This document shows positions 26,969 through 35,508 of a stretch of 64,000 nucleotides of DNA, piece by piece; the stretch's first letter is position 1; each line of letters opens with the position of its first letter. The translations under genes were made by a program, and so were the position numbers. The DNA is from Psychrosphaera sp. B3R10 (GTDB taxonomy: Bacteria; Pseudomonadota; Gammaproteobacteria; Enterobacterales; Alteromonadaceae). Under the pieces are notes generated by a model. It was not told the origin of the DNA. It saw only the letters and a list, made by a program, of their open reading frames with translations, and ran no database searches. The stretch spans positions 1 through 64,000 of the forward strand of contig NZ_JAHKQH010000022.1 of assembly GCF_018861025.1 (NCBI RefSeq). Reading direction: 5' to 3'.

Positions 26969-27937
26969 TTACGCGTAGTAACGTTCGACGGCGGTGATCA
27001 GTTTTGGTAAGTCTTGTTTTGGTAAAAGATTAATGCCTGCAGCCGCAGCTCGGCCACCGCCGGTTTCAAATGTGGCGCAAATATCACCGGCCCCTGTTTT
27101 GTTATTCAGCGGTGCTCGCAGACTAATGAGATAATGAGCGTCATCTACTACCGTTACCACTATGTGGGCCGTATCAGGGCTTTCATTAGCTAAATGATTC
27201 CCGTAAGTTCCGCTAATTCTTCTGCTCCATGCAGCATCTTCTAATAATACGGCCTTAGCTAGTTCTGATTCGTGCAATACGTCTGCAGACAGCGCTTGAT
27301 TAAAATCAGAATCGAATGCACCTTTTAACGTATGAAAGGCTGAACTTGGATCTTTAATGCAGTCGAACGGTGATGAGTATTGAACAAGTTGCTTGAATAA
27401 GTCGGCGGGATGAAACGCTAAATCGTCGGTAGTTGCACCATAACCATTATAATTGACCAAGGTGCCCAATTCTTTTAACTGTTCAACTTGCTCGGCCGAA
27501 TAGCCTTGCTTTTTACAAAGCTCAGTGGCCACTTTTATTAAGTTGTCACCAAACGCTGCCGTGATAGCCCAATCATGAAACTGTCCTTCTAACAAGTTGT
27601 CAACTATCAAAGCAGTGCATGTGTTTGCGTCAAGATCGATATGGGCGTTAAGGTTCACCACATTTGGTATTTCGCCAGACCTATGATGGTCACTATACAT
27701 TACCGATGCACCTGTTTTTAAAACCGCATGTAACGCGTCTGCGTTTTTTTCCATCGAAATATCTAGGATCGTAACGCTAGAATGCTCATTAATATCCGCA
27801 ATCGGAATTTGTTTTACAAGAGCAATATCACGTTTAATTCCAGTGATAAGTTTTGCTTGTTTAGGCGCAGCTAAACGCAATTGAACGAGGGAAATAATCC
27901 CGTCGGCGTCACCATTAAATACATCGAAATTTGTCAT
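26969..27937 (-). CDS. DHH-family phosphoesterase
   Basis: 322 residues. The DHH-superfamily motifs are visible in order: FNGDADGI (I), ILDIS (II), SDHH (III), and a C-terminal DHHA1-type glycine-rich motif GGGRAAAAGIN. These enzymes hydrolyse phosphodiesters such as nanoRNA, pAp or cyclic dinucleotides. Placement 28 nt after cysC is suggestive of hydrolysing the sulfate-assimilation by-product pAp, but the substrate cannot be read from sequence. It is probably cotranscribed with cysC. Confidence 0.8.
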   Translation of the reverse strand: MTNFDVFNGDADGIISLVQLRLAAPKQAKLITGIKRDIALVKQIPIADINEHSSVTILDISMEKNADALHAVLKTGASVMYSDHHRSGEIPNVVNLNAHIDLDANTCTALIVDNLLEGQFHDWAITAAFGDNLIKVATELCKKQGYSAEQVEQLKELGTLVNYNGYGATTDDLAFHPADLFKQLVQYSSPFDCIKDPSSAFHTLKGAFDSDFNQALSADVLHESELAKAVLLEDAAWSRRISGTYGNHLANESPDTAHIVVTVVDDAHYLISLRAPLNNKTGAGDICATFETGGGRAAAAGINLLPKQDLPKLITAVERYYA

Positions 27938-27965
27938 ATTATTTTTCTTATTTTATTTTTAGCGA

Positions 27966-28589
27966 CTAATCTATTAAGCCAAGTTCAACAAGCTTAGCTA
28001 CAACTTCGTCCGCGCAGGCTTCGATAGATTTATTTGCCGTTTTCAAATGCACTTCTGGTGATTCAGGTATGTCATACGCAGAGTCGATACCAGTAAAGTT
28101 TTTAATTTCACCATTACGTGCTTTTTTGTATAAGCCCTTCGGGTCACGTTGTTCACAGATTTCAATTGGTGTATCGATAAACACTTCAACAAACTTATCC
28201 GCTGGCAACTGATCTCTAACCATCTTACGGTCAGATGCAAATGGAGAAATAAAAGCAGTGGAAACCAATAAGCCGGAATCAACAAACAATTTGCTAACTT
28301 CGCCTATTCGACGAATATTTTCAACACGGTCTTTGTCACTAAACGTTAAATCACCATTAAGGCCATGGCGCACATTATCACCGTCTAGCACATAGGTATG
28401 GCAGCCTCGTTCGAATAATTTTTGATCAACCGCATTGGCCACTGTCGATTTACCGCTACCACTTAACCCCGTATACCAAAGTACAGCAGATTTGTGGCCA
28501 TTAGCTTCTGAACGTTGTGCCGCCGAAATACTTTGTAAGTGCCATACAACATTAGAGGAAACAGCGGCGTCCGTTTTTAAATTTGTCAT
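27966..28589 (-). CDS. cysC: Adenylylsulfate kinase
   Basis: 207 residues. Phosphorylates APS to PAPS. Walker [22 protein letters not shown] and the ISPFASDR loop are intact. I chose the ATG at 28589, preceded by AAGGAC; a GTG 33 bases upstream is in frame. It lies about 9 kb from cysN and cysD, which supply its substrate APS, rather than in one operon as in E. coli. Confidence 0.95.
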   Translation of the reverse strand: MTNLKTDAAVSSNVVWHLQSISAAQRSEANGHKSAVLWYTGLSGSGKSTVANAVDQKLFERGCHTYVLDGDNVRHGLNGDLTFSDKDRVENIRRIGEVSKLFVDSGLLVSTAFISPFASDRKMVRDQLPADKFVEVFIDTPIEICEQRDPKGLYKKARNGEIKNFTGIDSAYDIPESPEVHLKTANKSIEACADEVVAKLVELGLID

Positions 28590-28889
28590 TGTTTTTGTCC
28601 TTAATAAATCCGTGTGTGGCACTTGCCTAATAAATTGTTTGATTAGTCGATGCTAAAGACTAAATGAGAGTTATCTTATGTAATGTGCTTAACTCTTTAA
28701 CTGGCTCATAACCACGAATAAACAAGATTGTACCTAAACAAATTCCTTTTGCACTTAATTGACGCCTGATATTGCGGCTTTAGAAAGAAAATATTGTGCT
28801 TAATTATTCTAAAATAAAAAGTCTAAACAGATTAGATTTATAGACTAAATAAAACGAAGTTAATTACTTGGGGCAACTTTGTTAAACAG
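28590..28889. other. Intergenic, upstream of cysC
   Basis: AT-rich, no gene. It should hold the cysC promoter on the minus strand. A 6-bp inverted repeat (AGTCTA/TAGACT around 28820-28847) has a long loop and no obvious role. Confidence 0.4.
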
Positions 28890-29095
28890 CGCGCGGATGG
28901 CGGTTCTAGATATCGCTTTGGCTTGGCTAATTTTACAAGCTAGGGGATGACGGTTTTTTCTGTTTAATTTGGTGTAACGTTTTTTCTGAAATTATGAGCC
29001 TATTAGAAGTGAATTATGAACTTCCTCTGCACTGGGTTGGAGATCCCTAATATCGCCGTGGCTCTTTTGGGATGACGGTTTTTTCTTTAAAATAA
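28890..29095 (-). repeat. Two units of the ~100-bp dispersed repeat
   Basis: Minus-oriented. The left unit is the TTTTACAAGCT variant, ending GGGGATGACGG. The right unit has CTCTGCACTGGGTTGGAGAT, CGCCGTGGCTCTTTTGGGAT and a GACGGTTTTTT edge. Confidence 0.8.
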
Positions 29096-29137
29096 AGATT
29101 TATCACACCGAAAGTTCAGGCGACTTTTTCCTTCGTA

Positions 29138-29287
29138 TAAATCCCCCTTAGTTGAGATTTATATCTCGAAGTGAACGGCAGGGACGCCGTTGCAAGGAAT
29201 GTGCATAGGGATGTGCGTACATTCCGTCTTCGACGATAATATAAATCTTAAATAAGGATTAGGGATTTAGCCGAAAGCGGCCTTTTT
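29138..29287 (+). ncRNA. Candidate structured RNA or DNA element with three-way junction
   Basis: Pairings read by hand: 29138-29145 with 29262-29269 (8 bp); 29146-29164 with 29239-29257 (19 positions, one mismatch, one G-T); 29166-29171 with 29228-29233 (6 bp). Inside are two arms: 29174-29179/29186-29191 (AACGGC/GCCGTT, loop AGGGAC) and 29196-29202/29219-29225 (GGAATGT/ACATTCC), whose tip also has an AGGG loop. A GCCG-AAAG-CGGC hairpin and TTTTT follow (29270-29287), terminator-like on the plus strand. I recognise no known family. It could be a small RNA, or a palindromic mobile repeat. Confidence 0.5.
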
Positions 29288-29298
29288 GCCTACTTTTG

Positions 29299-29357
29299 GG
29301 GCTGTTGCAAAAAGTATGGTCGACGCAGTCGAAATAGCCGCCCGCTGGGCAAAGAAA
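29299..29357 (+). repeat. 59-bp inverted repeat, right copy, with a partial direct copy after it
   Basis: Matches the reverse complement of 26342-26400 with one mismatch (CCCGCTGGG against CCCGCAGGG). A partial direct copy sharing AGTATGGTCGACGCAGTCGA lies at about 29376-29407. Confidence 0.9.
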
Positions 29358-29407
29358 ACTTCAAGCACCGCACCAGTATGGTCGACGCAGTCGAAACAGC
29401 CGCCTGT

Positions 29408-29612
29408 AGGGTGAATTATGAGCTTCCTCTGCACTCGGTTGGAGGTCCCAAATATCGCTTAGGCTCTTTTGGGATGACGTTTTCTGTTCTGAAATTTTGA
29501 GCCAATTTAAGGCGAATTATGAACTTCCTCTACACTGGGTTGGAGATCCCTAATATCGCCGTGACTGATTAACTTTACAAGCTGCGGGGATGACGGTTTT
29601 TCTGTTTAGTTG
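29408..29612 (-). repeat. Two units of the ~100-bp dispersed repeat
   Basis: Minus-oriented: GCTTCCTCTGCACTCGGTTG to GGGATGACGTTTTC, then CTTCCTCTACACTGGGTTGG to GGGGATGACGG. The right unit is the TTTACAAGCT variant. The region 29613-29787 that follows is plain AT-rich DNA, presumably including the galU promoter. Confidence 0.8.
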
Positions 29613-29787
29613 GATGATGGTTTGTTCAGATTATTTGAGCAAATTGAAAGTGGAAGAAAAACTTCACCACACGAGTTGGTTTAATTTGATAGATGAAAAT
29701 TTGTCATTTAACTTTAAATTAGAAATGGTACAGTATTGACACGTGAATAATTTTCTTTCAAAGAATTAATTCGACGCAATTATGTTA

Positions 29788-29813
29788 GGCGCTTTGTAGT
29801 GAAGGGGTAGCTT
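29788..29813 (+). promoter_or_regulatory. JUMPstart/ops-like leader upstream of galU
   Basis: GGCGCTTTG then AAGGGGTAGCTT. The second part matches the RfaH recruitment element GGCGGTAGCNT at 9 of 11 positions, and GCGCTTTG resembles the start of a JUMPstart. It lies about 140 nt before the galU ATG and is followed by a small hairpin (CCCAA-ATGA-TTGGG). RfaH would then link galU to polysaccharide genes. The match is imperfect. Confidence 0.3.
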
Positions 29814-29952
29814 CAGCAGAGCCCAAATGATTGGGTGTTTAACTTTATGTTTCAACTTACCTCACGTAATTGAATACATTTTGTTAGTGACACTACATTC
29901 ATTAACACATAATTTTAATTAAACATTGAACTAGGACATTTAAGGAACTTCA

Positions 29953-30843
29953 ATGAAAAAAGTAATAAAAGCAATTATCCCAGTAGCAGGTTTAGGTACA
30001 CGTATGTTGCCTGCGTCTAAAGCGATACCAAAAGAAATGCTCCCTGTAGCAGACAAACCCATTATTCAGTATGTTGTGCAGGAAATTATCGCTGCCGGTA
30101 TTAAGGAAATAGTACTGGTAACCCACTCTTCAAAGAACAGTATCGAAAATCACTTCGATAAAAGTTTTGAACTTGAGTCTATTTTAGAGAAACGAGTAAA
30201 ACGTCAGTTACTCGAAGAAGTACAAAAAATCTGTCCAAAAGACGTCACAATCATGCACGTACGCCAAGGTGAAGCAAAAGGTTTAGGTCACGCCATCGCC
30301 TGTGCTCGTCCACTCGTTGGCAACAACCCATTTGCAGTTGTTTTACCAGACGTAATGATCAATGACTACGATTCAAATTTGAAAAAAGACAACTTAGCAG
30401 AAATGATTAGGTTGTTTGAAGAAACCAAAGCCAGTCAGGTTATGGTTGATGAAGTACCAGAACAAGATGTGAGTAAATACGGCATTGCAGATATCGACGG
30501 CCAAGCAATAAAATCTGGCGAGTCAAAAACAATGAGTGCTATGGTCGAAAAACCCGATATAGAAGATGCCCCATCTAACTTAGCAGTTGTTGGCCGTTAT
30601 GTATTATCAGCTGATATTTGGGATATTTTAGAAAAAACCCCTATCGGCGCCGGCGATGAAATTCAGTTGACCGATGCAATTGCAACGTTAATGGATTGGG
30701 AAACGGTTAATGCTTACCTGATGAAAGGCAGCTACCACGACTGCGGTGATAAGCTCGGTTACATGCAAGCCTTTGTTGAGTACAGCATGCGACATAATGT
30801 GCTTGGTGAAGACTTTAAGGCTTACTTAAAAACAATTAAATAA
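29953..30843 (+). CDS. galU: UTP-glucose-1-phosphate uridylyltransferase
   Basis: 296 residues, full length. Makes UDP-glucose from UTP and glucose 1-phosphate. The nucleotidyltransferase signature is intact ([20 protein letters not shown]), as are VLPDVMIND and the late sugar-binding region ([16 protein letters not shown]). Single gene with its own leader and terminator, the only plus-strand gene of the polysaccharide-related set. Confidence 0.97.
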   Translation: MKKVIKAIIPVAGLGTRMLPASKAIPKEMLPVADKPIIQYVVQEIIAAGIKEIVLVTHSSKNSIENHFDKSFELESILEKRVKRQLLEEVQKICPKDVTIMHVRQGEAKGLGHAIACARPLVGNNPFAVVLPDVMINDYDSNLKKDNLAEMIRLFEETKASQVMVDEVPEQDVSKYGIADIDGQAIKSGESKTMSAMVEKPDIEDAPSNLAVVGRYVLSADIWDILEKTPIGAGDEIQLTDAIATLMDWETVNAYLMKGSYHDCGDKLGYMQAFVEYSMRHNVLGEDFKAYLKTIK

Positions 30844-30876
30844 TACTAAAATTTTCTAACCCCCATACATTGATAT

Positions 30877-30912
30877 AAAAAGCCTTGCTTGATATTTGCA
30901 AGGCTTTCTTTT
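30877..30912 (+). terminator. Intrinsic terminator of galU
   Basis: Stem AAAGCCTTGC/GCAAGGCTTT with a 9-nt loop and a CTTTT tail, 36 nt after galU. A-rich on the other side, so it may also stop the minus-strand lipoprotein transcript. Confidence 0.85.
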
Positions 30913-30943
30913 CTGAGAATAAAAACAACTCCACCACAATAAT

Positions 30944-33013
30944 TTATTGAATATTTACTTCAAACAGAGAACGCCCAATAGCTATATACCAGACATTATT
31001 AAAGTAGAAACTGGTCCCAAGTGAGCTACTCACTTTATGAATTTCACTCTGGGCGTTACTCAAATAACGTTCATTCCCATAAATAAACATTATGTCACCA
31101 TTTGAAGCTAGAGTTTCAATATAACTATTTGCACCATATGACGTTCTCTGCGTCAAAGTTCCATTTACGTCTCTTGCCCAAATATTTGTTTGACCTAAGT
31201 TGCCTAAATCAGTAAACGCAATCCACCCATTATTTACGCTATAATCACTGTTTAATTGCAAACTTCTTTGATTTAGATCTGACAAATAAGTCTCGTGTAT
31301 TCCATCAAATAAAACACTCGCATAAAACACACCCGAGCAACATTTCTGCATTTTTTGATAAACAAAATTTTTCCCGTCAGTCAACACATATGTATTCCAA
31401 TAATCAACATCCGCTACTAACGTTGAATTTAAATTGTCTTCGAACTTGACAATGGAATAATGATTATCATACGACCAATATCCAACAACCCCATTAGCTG
31501 CAACAGAATTACGCCAATTTCCAGCAGTGTTACTAACTAACGTATTCTGTTTTGACGTTAAATCTCTTAACCATAAATCACTCCCAACACTCCAAATTGC
31601 ATATCCACCTGAAACATCGAGAGATTTTGCAGAGTTTGGGTGACCAAGGTCAAATAATTGATTGTTATTCCAATCAAAGATTTTAGAGGACAAAACAGTT
31701 TCTCCGATCTCCTGAGAAGTATAAATAGCGCCGGTTTGAGTCAAAAAGCTGTGTGAATGAGAAATCATTAAATTTGGTTCAACCTCAACTAAATAACTTT
31801 TTTCAGAATTTACATTAGTTATTTTAAGCGTATCCCCGCTATCTAAACTATTCAAAACCAATACTTTTTGTTCATTAAAATCAATTATCTCACCTTCAAA
31901 ATCTTTAACACGAACAAGGTTAGTTGAGTAATCTACATAAATAGTTCGTTTTTTTGATGTTTTCTGCTTAGAACTATCTATTGCTTCAATATAAAGTAAT
32001 AGTTGTTGCCCGTCATAACTATATAAATCGATTGGTTCGTCGAATAAGTTGACTCCCGAGGCCAGAACTTTATTTCCAACTCGTATTATTACTTCACAAT
32101 CACCGATGTCGTCTTCACAAGAAATATTTGGTGAAACCGAACTATCAAAAACGCTATATTCTATAGGCTCAAAAACATTCAACGTAGGTGGATTGTCTAA
32201 ATTGATACTATGTTCTTTCGAAACCGAACGTCCTCTAATATCAACAGCTTTAACTACTAATTTATATTCTCCTGCTAAAACACCCTTTAAGCTCATTTCG
32301 CCTCTAAACAAACCAGAGGAATGGATCAGATTGGTTGTTAAGCCACTCACAGTGGCAGAGACTTCAGAAATGTCTAATTCAGAAGATAACGAAGCTGTAA
32401 TTAAAAGTCGCTCACCAATTGTTTGATTTTTATTAGGCGTTATTATTTCTAATTTGAGTGGCACAACTTCTATAGTTACTGTTTCTGAGACATAAATACC
32501 TTTTGAGTTTAAAACGGTGAGGGTGTAGTCAATTGTAGAGCTCGGAGATACTTTGATAGTAACGCCTGAGTTAATCGCACCTAGCCCATTATCGATACTT
32601 CCAGTACCATTAGAAAACTGAGCTTTTAAATATACACTTTGACCAGATATGATAGTAAATTCGGAAGCTGAAAACCTATTGATGGTGGGCTGAAGTACAA
32701 CTACTGTTATACTTTGCGTTACTGCGACTCCATCGGAATTTGAAACGGTCAATGTGTAAGTCGTTGTTGAACTAGGTGTTACCTCTTTCGATTCCCCAGC
32801 AACAATGTTGCCAACTGCATTATTAATCCCTCCCTCGCCATTAATAAAACTTGCTGAAAGTCTAATTGTTTCACCAGCTACAATAGTCTTACTTGATGCC
32901 GTAAAACTTTGAATACTTGGTTCAAGTGGTGGGGAATCCGACACACTGCAGGCGTTTAAAAAGAATAAAAGTGTATAAAAGGTTAAAACTCTAAAAATTT
33001 GATTTAACTTCAT
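30944..33013 (-). CDS. Ig-like-domain lipoprotein with C-terminal propeller-like region
   Basis: 689 residues. The ATG at 33013 gives a lipoprotein signal (FYTLLFFLNAC, Cys22). Two tandem Ig-like/PKD-type repeats follow (TASSKTIVAGETIRLSASF and SASEFTIISGQSVYLKAQF, each ending TYTLTVSNSDG-like). Further beta-sandwich segments come next (LEIITPNKNQTIGERLLI; NPPTLNVFEPIEYSVF). The last about 300 residues have beta-propeller-like repeats (YAIWSVGSDLWLRDL, VVGYWSYDNHYSIVKF, WIAFTDLGNLGQTNIWARD). Probably surface-exposed or periplasmic. Third gene after the Wzi-like and outer-membrane-type genes. Function unknown. Confidence 0.7.
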   Translation of the reverse strand: MKLNQIFRVLTFYTLLFFLNACSVSDSPPLEPSIQSFTASSKTIVAGETIRLSASFINGEGGINNAVGNIVAGESKEVTPSSTTTYTLTVSNSDGVAVTQSITVVVLQPTINRFSASEFTIISGQSVYLKAQFSNGTGSIDNGLGAINSGVTIKVSPSSTIDYTLTVLNSKGIYVSETVTIEVVPLKLEIITPNKNQTIGERLLITASLSSELDISEVSATVSGLTTNLIHSSGLFRGEMSLKGVLAGEYKLVVKAVDIRGRSVSKEHSINLDNPPTLNVFEPIEYSVFDSSVSPNISCEDDIGDCEVIIRVGNKVLASGVNLFDEPIDLYSYDGQQLLLYIEAIDSSKQKTSKKRTIYVDYSTNLVRVKDFEGEIIDFNEQKVLVLNSLDSGDTLKITNVNSEKSYLVEVEPNLMISHSHSFLTQTGAIYTSQEIGETVLSSKIFDWNNNQLFDLGHPNSAKSLDVSGGYAIWSVGSDLWLRDLTSKQNTLVSNTAGNWRNSVAANGVVGYWSYDNHYSIVKFEDNLNSTLVADVDYWNTYVLTDGKNFVYQKMQKCCSGVFYASVLFDGIHETYLSDLNQRSLQLNSDYSVNNGWIAFTDLGNLGQTNIWARDVNGTLTQRTSYGANSYIETLASNGDIMFIYGNERYLSNAQSEIHKVSSSLGTSFYFNNVWYIAIGRSLFEVNIQ

Positions 33014-33095
33014 ATTGGTCAACATCCTTATTTGGTTAATTATAACTATAATCAACAAATACATTTTAGCCAAAGTTAAAAGCTTCTGCTATAAA

Positions 33096-33788
33096 CTAGA
33101 ATTCTACCCCGATATTCAACCAAACCAAATTATCTTTAGCTCCGGTTTCCGAGCCAGGACCGCCAATGTCGGTATTTGTGCGTGCCCAACTAATGTTACT
33201 GCGAATTGTATAGGCATCAAGTTTATACCCGTAACCAAATCCAAGACTGTACCCCCAGGCCGTATATTCTCTAGCTTGCCTTTGTGCACCTCCATAAAAT
33301 GAAACAGAATGTTTATTATCAATAAGATAAAACATATCCAATATTTTGAAGTTGAATAACGCAGGGGTATCGCTATTCACAATATTAGGGGCAAAATTGA
33401 TCGCTGAACCCACACGCCAATTATCGGCGACTGGACGATAAAGCCCAAGTTGTATGTAAGGCCGGACGTCAAATGTTGTATCGTCTATTCCCTTTACGTT
33501 TTTGTTAACCGCTTTAAGGCCTGTTTCAATCACAAAACCATAACCTTGGTCAAAAGTAAGAGAAGGTTTAGTTGCAACTTCTAGATTGTTATTTGAATAC
33601 GTGTTTGAATCAATTTCATTCGCTGATACAACGCCAAATTGAGTCAGAAGTAAAAAATTAAAAATAAACTTAGTTTTGAACAAGCATAAAACATCAACGT
33701 ACCCCCGAGCTACCTTTTTTATTACGATAGCGGTAATCGGCATTTTTGAAAAAGCGTGTTTTTTATAAAAAGAACTTAGTATCTCCAT
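33096..33788 (-). CDS. Predicted outer-membrane beta-barrel protein
   Basis: 230 residues. A hydrophobic segment ending FGVVSANE looks like a signal sequence, but lies unusually far (about 45 residues) from the ATG at 33788, so the true start is uncertain. The mature part is beta-rich (YIQLGLYRPVADNWRVGSAI, YSLGFGYGYKLDAYTIRSNI) and ends with the outer-membrane insertion pattern VWLNIGVEF. Its start overlaps the 3' end of the Wzi-like gene by 13 bp, indicating translational coupling. Function unknown. Confidence 0.6.
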   Translation of the reverse strand: MEILSSFYKKHAFSKMPITAIVIKKVARGYVDVLCLFKTKFIFNFLLLTQFGVVSANEIDSNTYSNNNLEVATKPSLTFDQGYGFVIETGLKAVNKNVKGIDDTTFDVRPYIQLGLYRPVADNWRVGSAINFAPNIVNSDTPALFNFKILDMFYLIDNKHSVSFYGGAQRQAREYTAWGYSLGFGYGYKLDAYTIRSNISWARTNTDIGGPGSETGAKDNLVWLNIGVEF

Positions 33789-35323
33789 GTAGCACCTGTT
33801 CTCCAACTCGTGTCGTTATAGACGTCTCGTTTAATGCCTAACATCAATTCCAACTGATTAAACGATTGGGGACTTATAGTGACTTGAATATCGTGCAAGT
33901 CCACATAGTCATAATTTAACGCCGTTTGATTGGGTGATTTTTTATTGCGATGAAACAAGTATTCAAATCCTAATTCGTACTCGGGTGTTAATAAGTCAAT
34001 AAGTAATGTTTGAGAAAGCCCAGAAGCGTCCTCAATACCATCTGTATAATTAGTTCCCCAGTGACCTAAACTTACATTATCAACTCTAAATCCTTGCTGA
34101 TAGATATGATGTCGATGCCAACCACTTTGGTGCTCGGTAACTTCGTAAGTTAAGGATAAAGGCATTGTGCCATATTTAAGAAAAGGTAAATGAATACCGC
34201 CAGACACTGCAATATTCCCCAACATGAAATTAGTATGACTCGCGGTATCCTCCCCTGCGATTTCTCCGTAAACATTTATGCTTCCGAAACGTTGCTCTAT
34301 CGCTAAGGATGCCCTTTGATTGCCAAACTCACACTCTATAACATTCCCTGATTCGCAAGTTACTAACGCTCCGCTATTGTCGCTACCAACAACATCTGAA
34401 AATGCCCCCCACACTTGTTCTAAACTTATCGGTTGGCCTCGTCCACCAAATTGAAACGTTCTGTTCAAAGCTATTGTAGTGCCTTTAAAGGGCTGAATAC
34501 TTAGCTGAGTTGCCAGTACGTATGGCGTCCCTGAGGTAAGCTTCCCTCCTGAGTATATATTATCGTGACGTTCTAAAGACTTCACAAACACGTTGTATTG
34601 TAGGTCCCACCAATTTTTAAACGGTATTGGGTTTTTGAGTCCGACTGAAAGTGTGGTTTTTGCATTATTGCTATACAACATTGAACGGGTTTGAAACGGT
34701 GATAACCAATCTTGCTTATAGCCCACATCGAGCTGAATGTTGTCATTACCAAAAGATAAATACGTTTCGTAAAAGTTGATGTCTTCAAAACTATTATTTG
34801 CTATCCCGCCATAAGTAAACGACATCCAATTTGATACTTGATAACTGCCCGTAAACATTGCATGACCATTGCTACTTTCCAACTCGGCGAGTTGGTTCGG
34901 AATCACCGTGTCAAATTCGGCGCTTTGCGCCTGTCGTAATTGCAGTTGTGCAAACCCTACCGGCCGCGTTGTTAACTTAGTCAACGCTCGTTCGACTCTA
35001 GCACTCAACTCAGGATATTGATTTTTAGCATGTTTTAATACGTCCTTCACATGGGAAACGGCATATGGCCGTTGCATCGATTGTGTATTAGTGACAATAA
35101 AAAGAGCATGGATATCTTTATTTAACTGGGTCATTTGCATCGGCACATATTGCGTGGCACCAATACTAGGGAAACTCAAACCGAAACAAAGAAAAAATGC
35201 GGAAACCAAATGGTATTTACTACAATTAATTCGGTTCTTACTTTTACTTTGAAAATTGTTGTTTATGAAGCTAATTGAGCGTAATGAGGCTGAATTAAAG
35301 AGCCTAGAAAAATGGGAGGACAT
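33776..35323 (-). CDS. Capsule assembly Wzi-like outer-membrane protein
   Basis: 515 residues from the ATG at 35323. A signal-like segment (YHLVSAFFLCFGLSFPSIGA) lies about 40 residues in. An N-terminal helical region resembles Wzi (KNQYPELSARVERALTKL) and then a long beta-barrel (WMSFTYGGIANNSFEDINFY to the terminal WRTGATWRY). Wzi proteins anchor capsule on the cell surface. No good Shine-Dalgarno precedes the ATG, and the frame stays open upstream to a TTG at 35392 inside an octamer repeat. First of three genes with the beta-barrel and Ig-lipoprotein genes. Confidence 0.75.
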   Translation of the reverse strand: MSSHFSRLFNSASLRSISFINNNFQSKSKNRINCSKYHLVSAFFLCFGLSFPSIGATQYVPMQMTQLNKDIHALFIVTNTQSMQRPYAVSHVKDVLKHAKNQYPELSARVERALTKLTTRPVGFAQLQLRQAQSAEFDTVIPNQLAELESSNGHAMFTGSYQVSNWMSFTYGGIANNSFEDINFYETYLSFGNDNIQLDVGYKQDWLSPFQTRSMLYSNNAKTTLSVGLKNPIPFKNWWDLQYNVFVKSLERHDNIYSGGKLTSGTPYVLATQLSIQPFKGTTIALNRTFQFGGRGQPISLEQVWGAFSDVVGSDNSGALVTCESGNVIECEFGNQRASLAIEQRFGSINVYGEIAGEDTASHTNFMLGNIAVSGGIHLPFLKYGTMPLSLTYEVTEHQSGWHRHHIYQQGFRVDNVSLGHWGTNYTDGIEDASGLSQTLLIDLLTPEYELGFEYLFHRNKKSPNQTALNYDYVDLHDIQVTISPQSFNQLELMLGIKRDVYNDTSWRTGATWRY

Positions 35324-35374
35324 TGTTTTTTTAGTAGACAACAAAATAGGTTCCAAATTAAAACTAATTTCAAA

Positions 35375-35406
35375 AAAAGTGCAAAAGTGCAAAAGTGCAA
35401 AAGTGC
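35375..35406. repeat. Octanucleotide tandem repeat (AAAAGTGC x4) upstream of the Wzi-like gene
   Basis: Four perfect copies of AAAAGTGC, 52 nt upstream of the ATG at 35323. Eight is not a multiple of three, so slippage would shift any reading frame running through it, and would change promoter spacing if it lies in the promoter. Confidence 0.85.
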
Positions 35407-35508
35407 AAAAAGCGGAGCTACGCTCTTGCTATTTTTGACAACACATACATCCAATTTGGCTAAAACACAGTAAAGTAGAAAAATTCCCTCTGACTTTACT
35501 TTCAGTTT

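Noticed and set aside
26342-29407. An insertion sequence or transposon bounded by the 59-bp inverted repeats
   Set aside because: No transposase gene and no target-site duplication seen; the enclosed genes are metabolic.
35256-35454. Small ORFs on both strands around the octamer repeat
   Set aside because: Start codons are poor and products lack features; kept only as part of the phase-variation argument.
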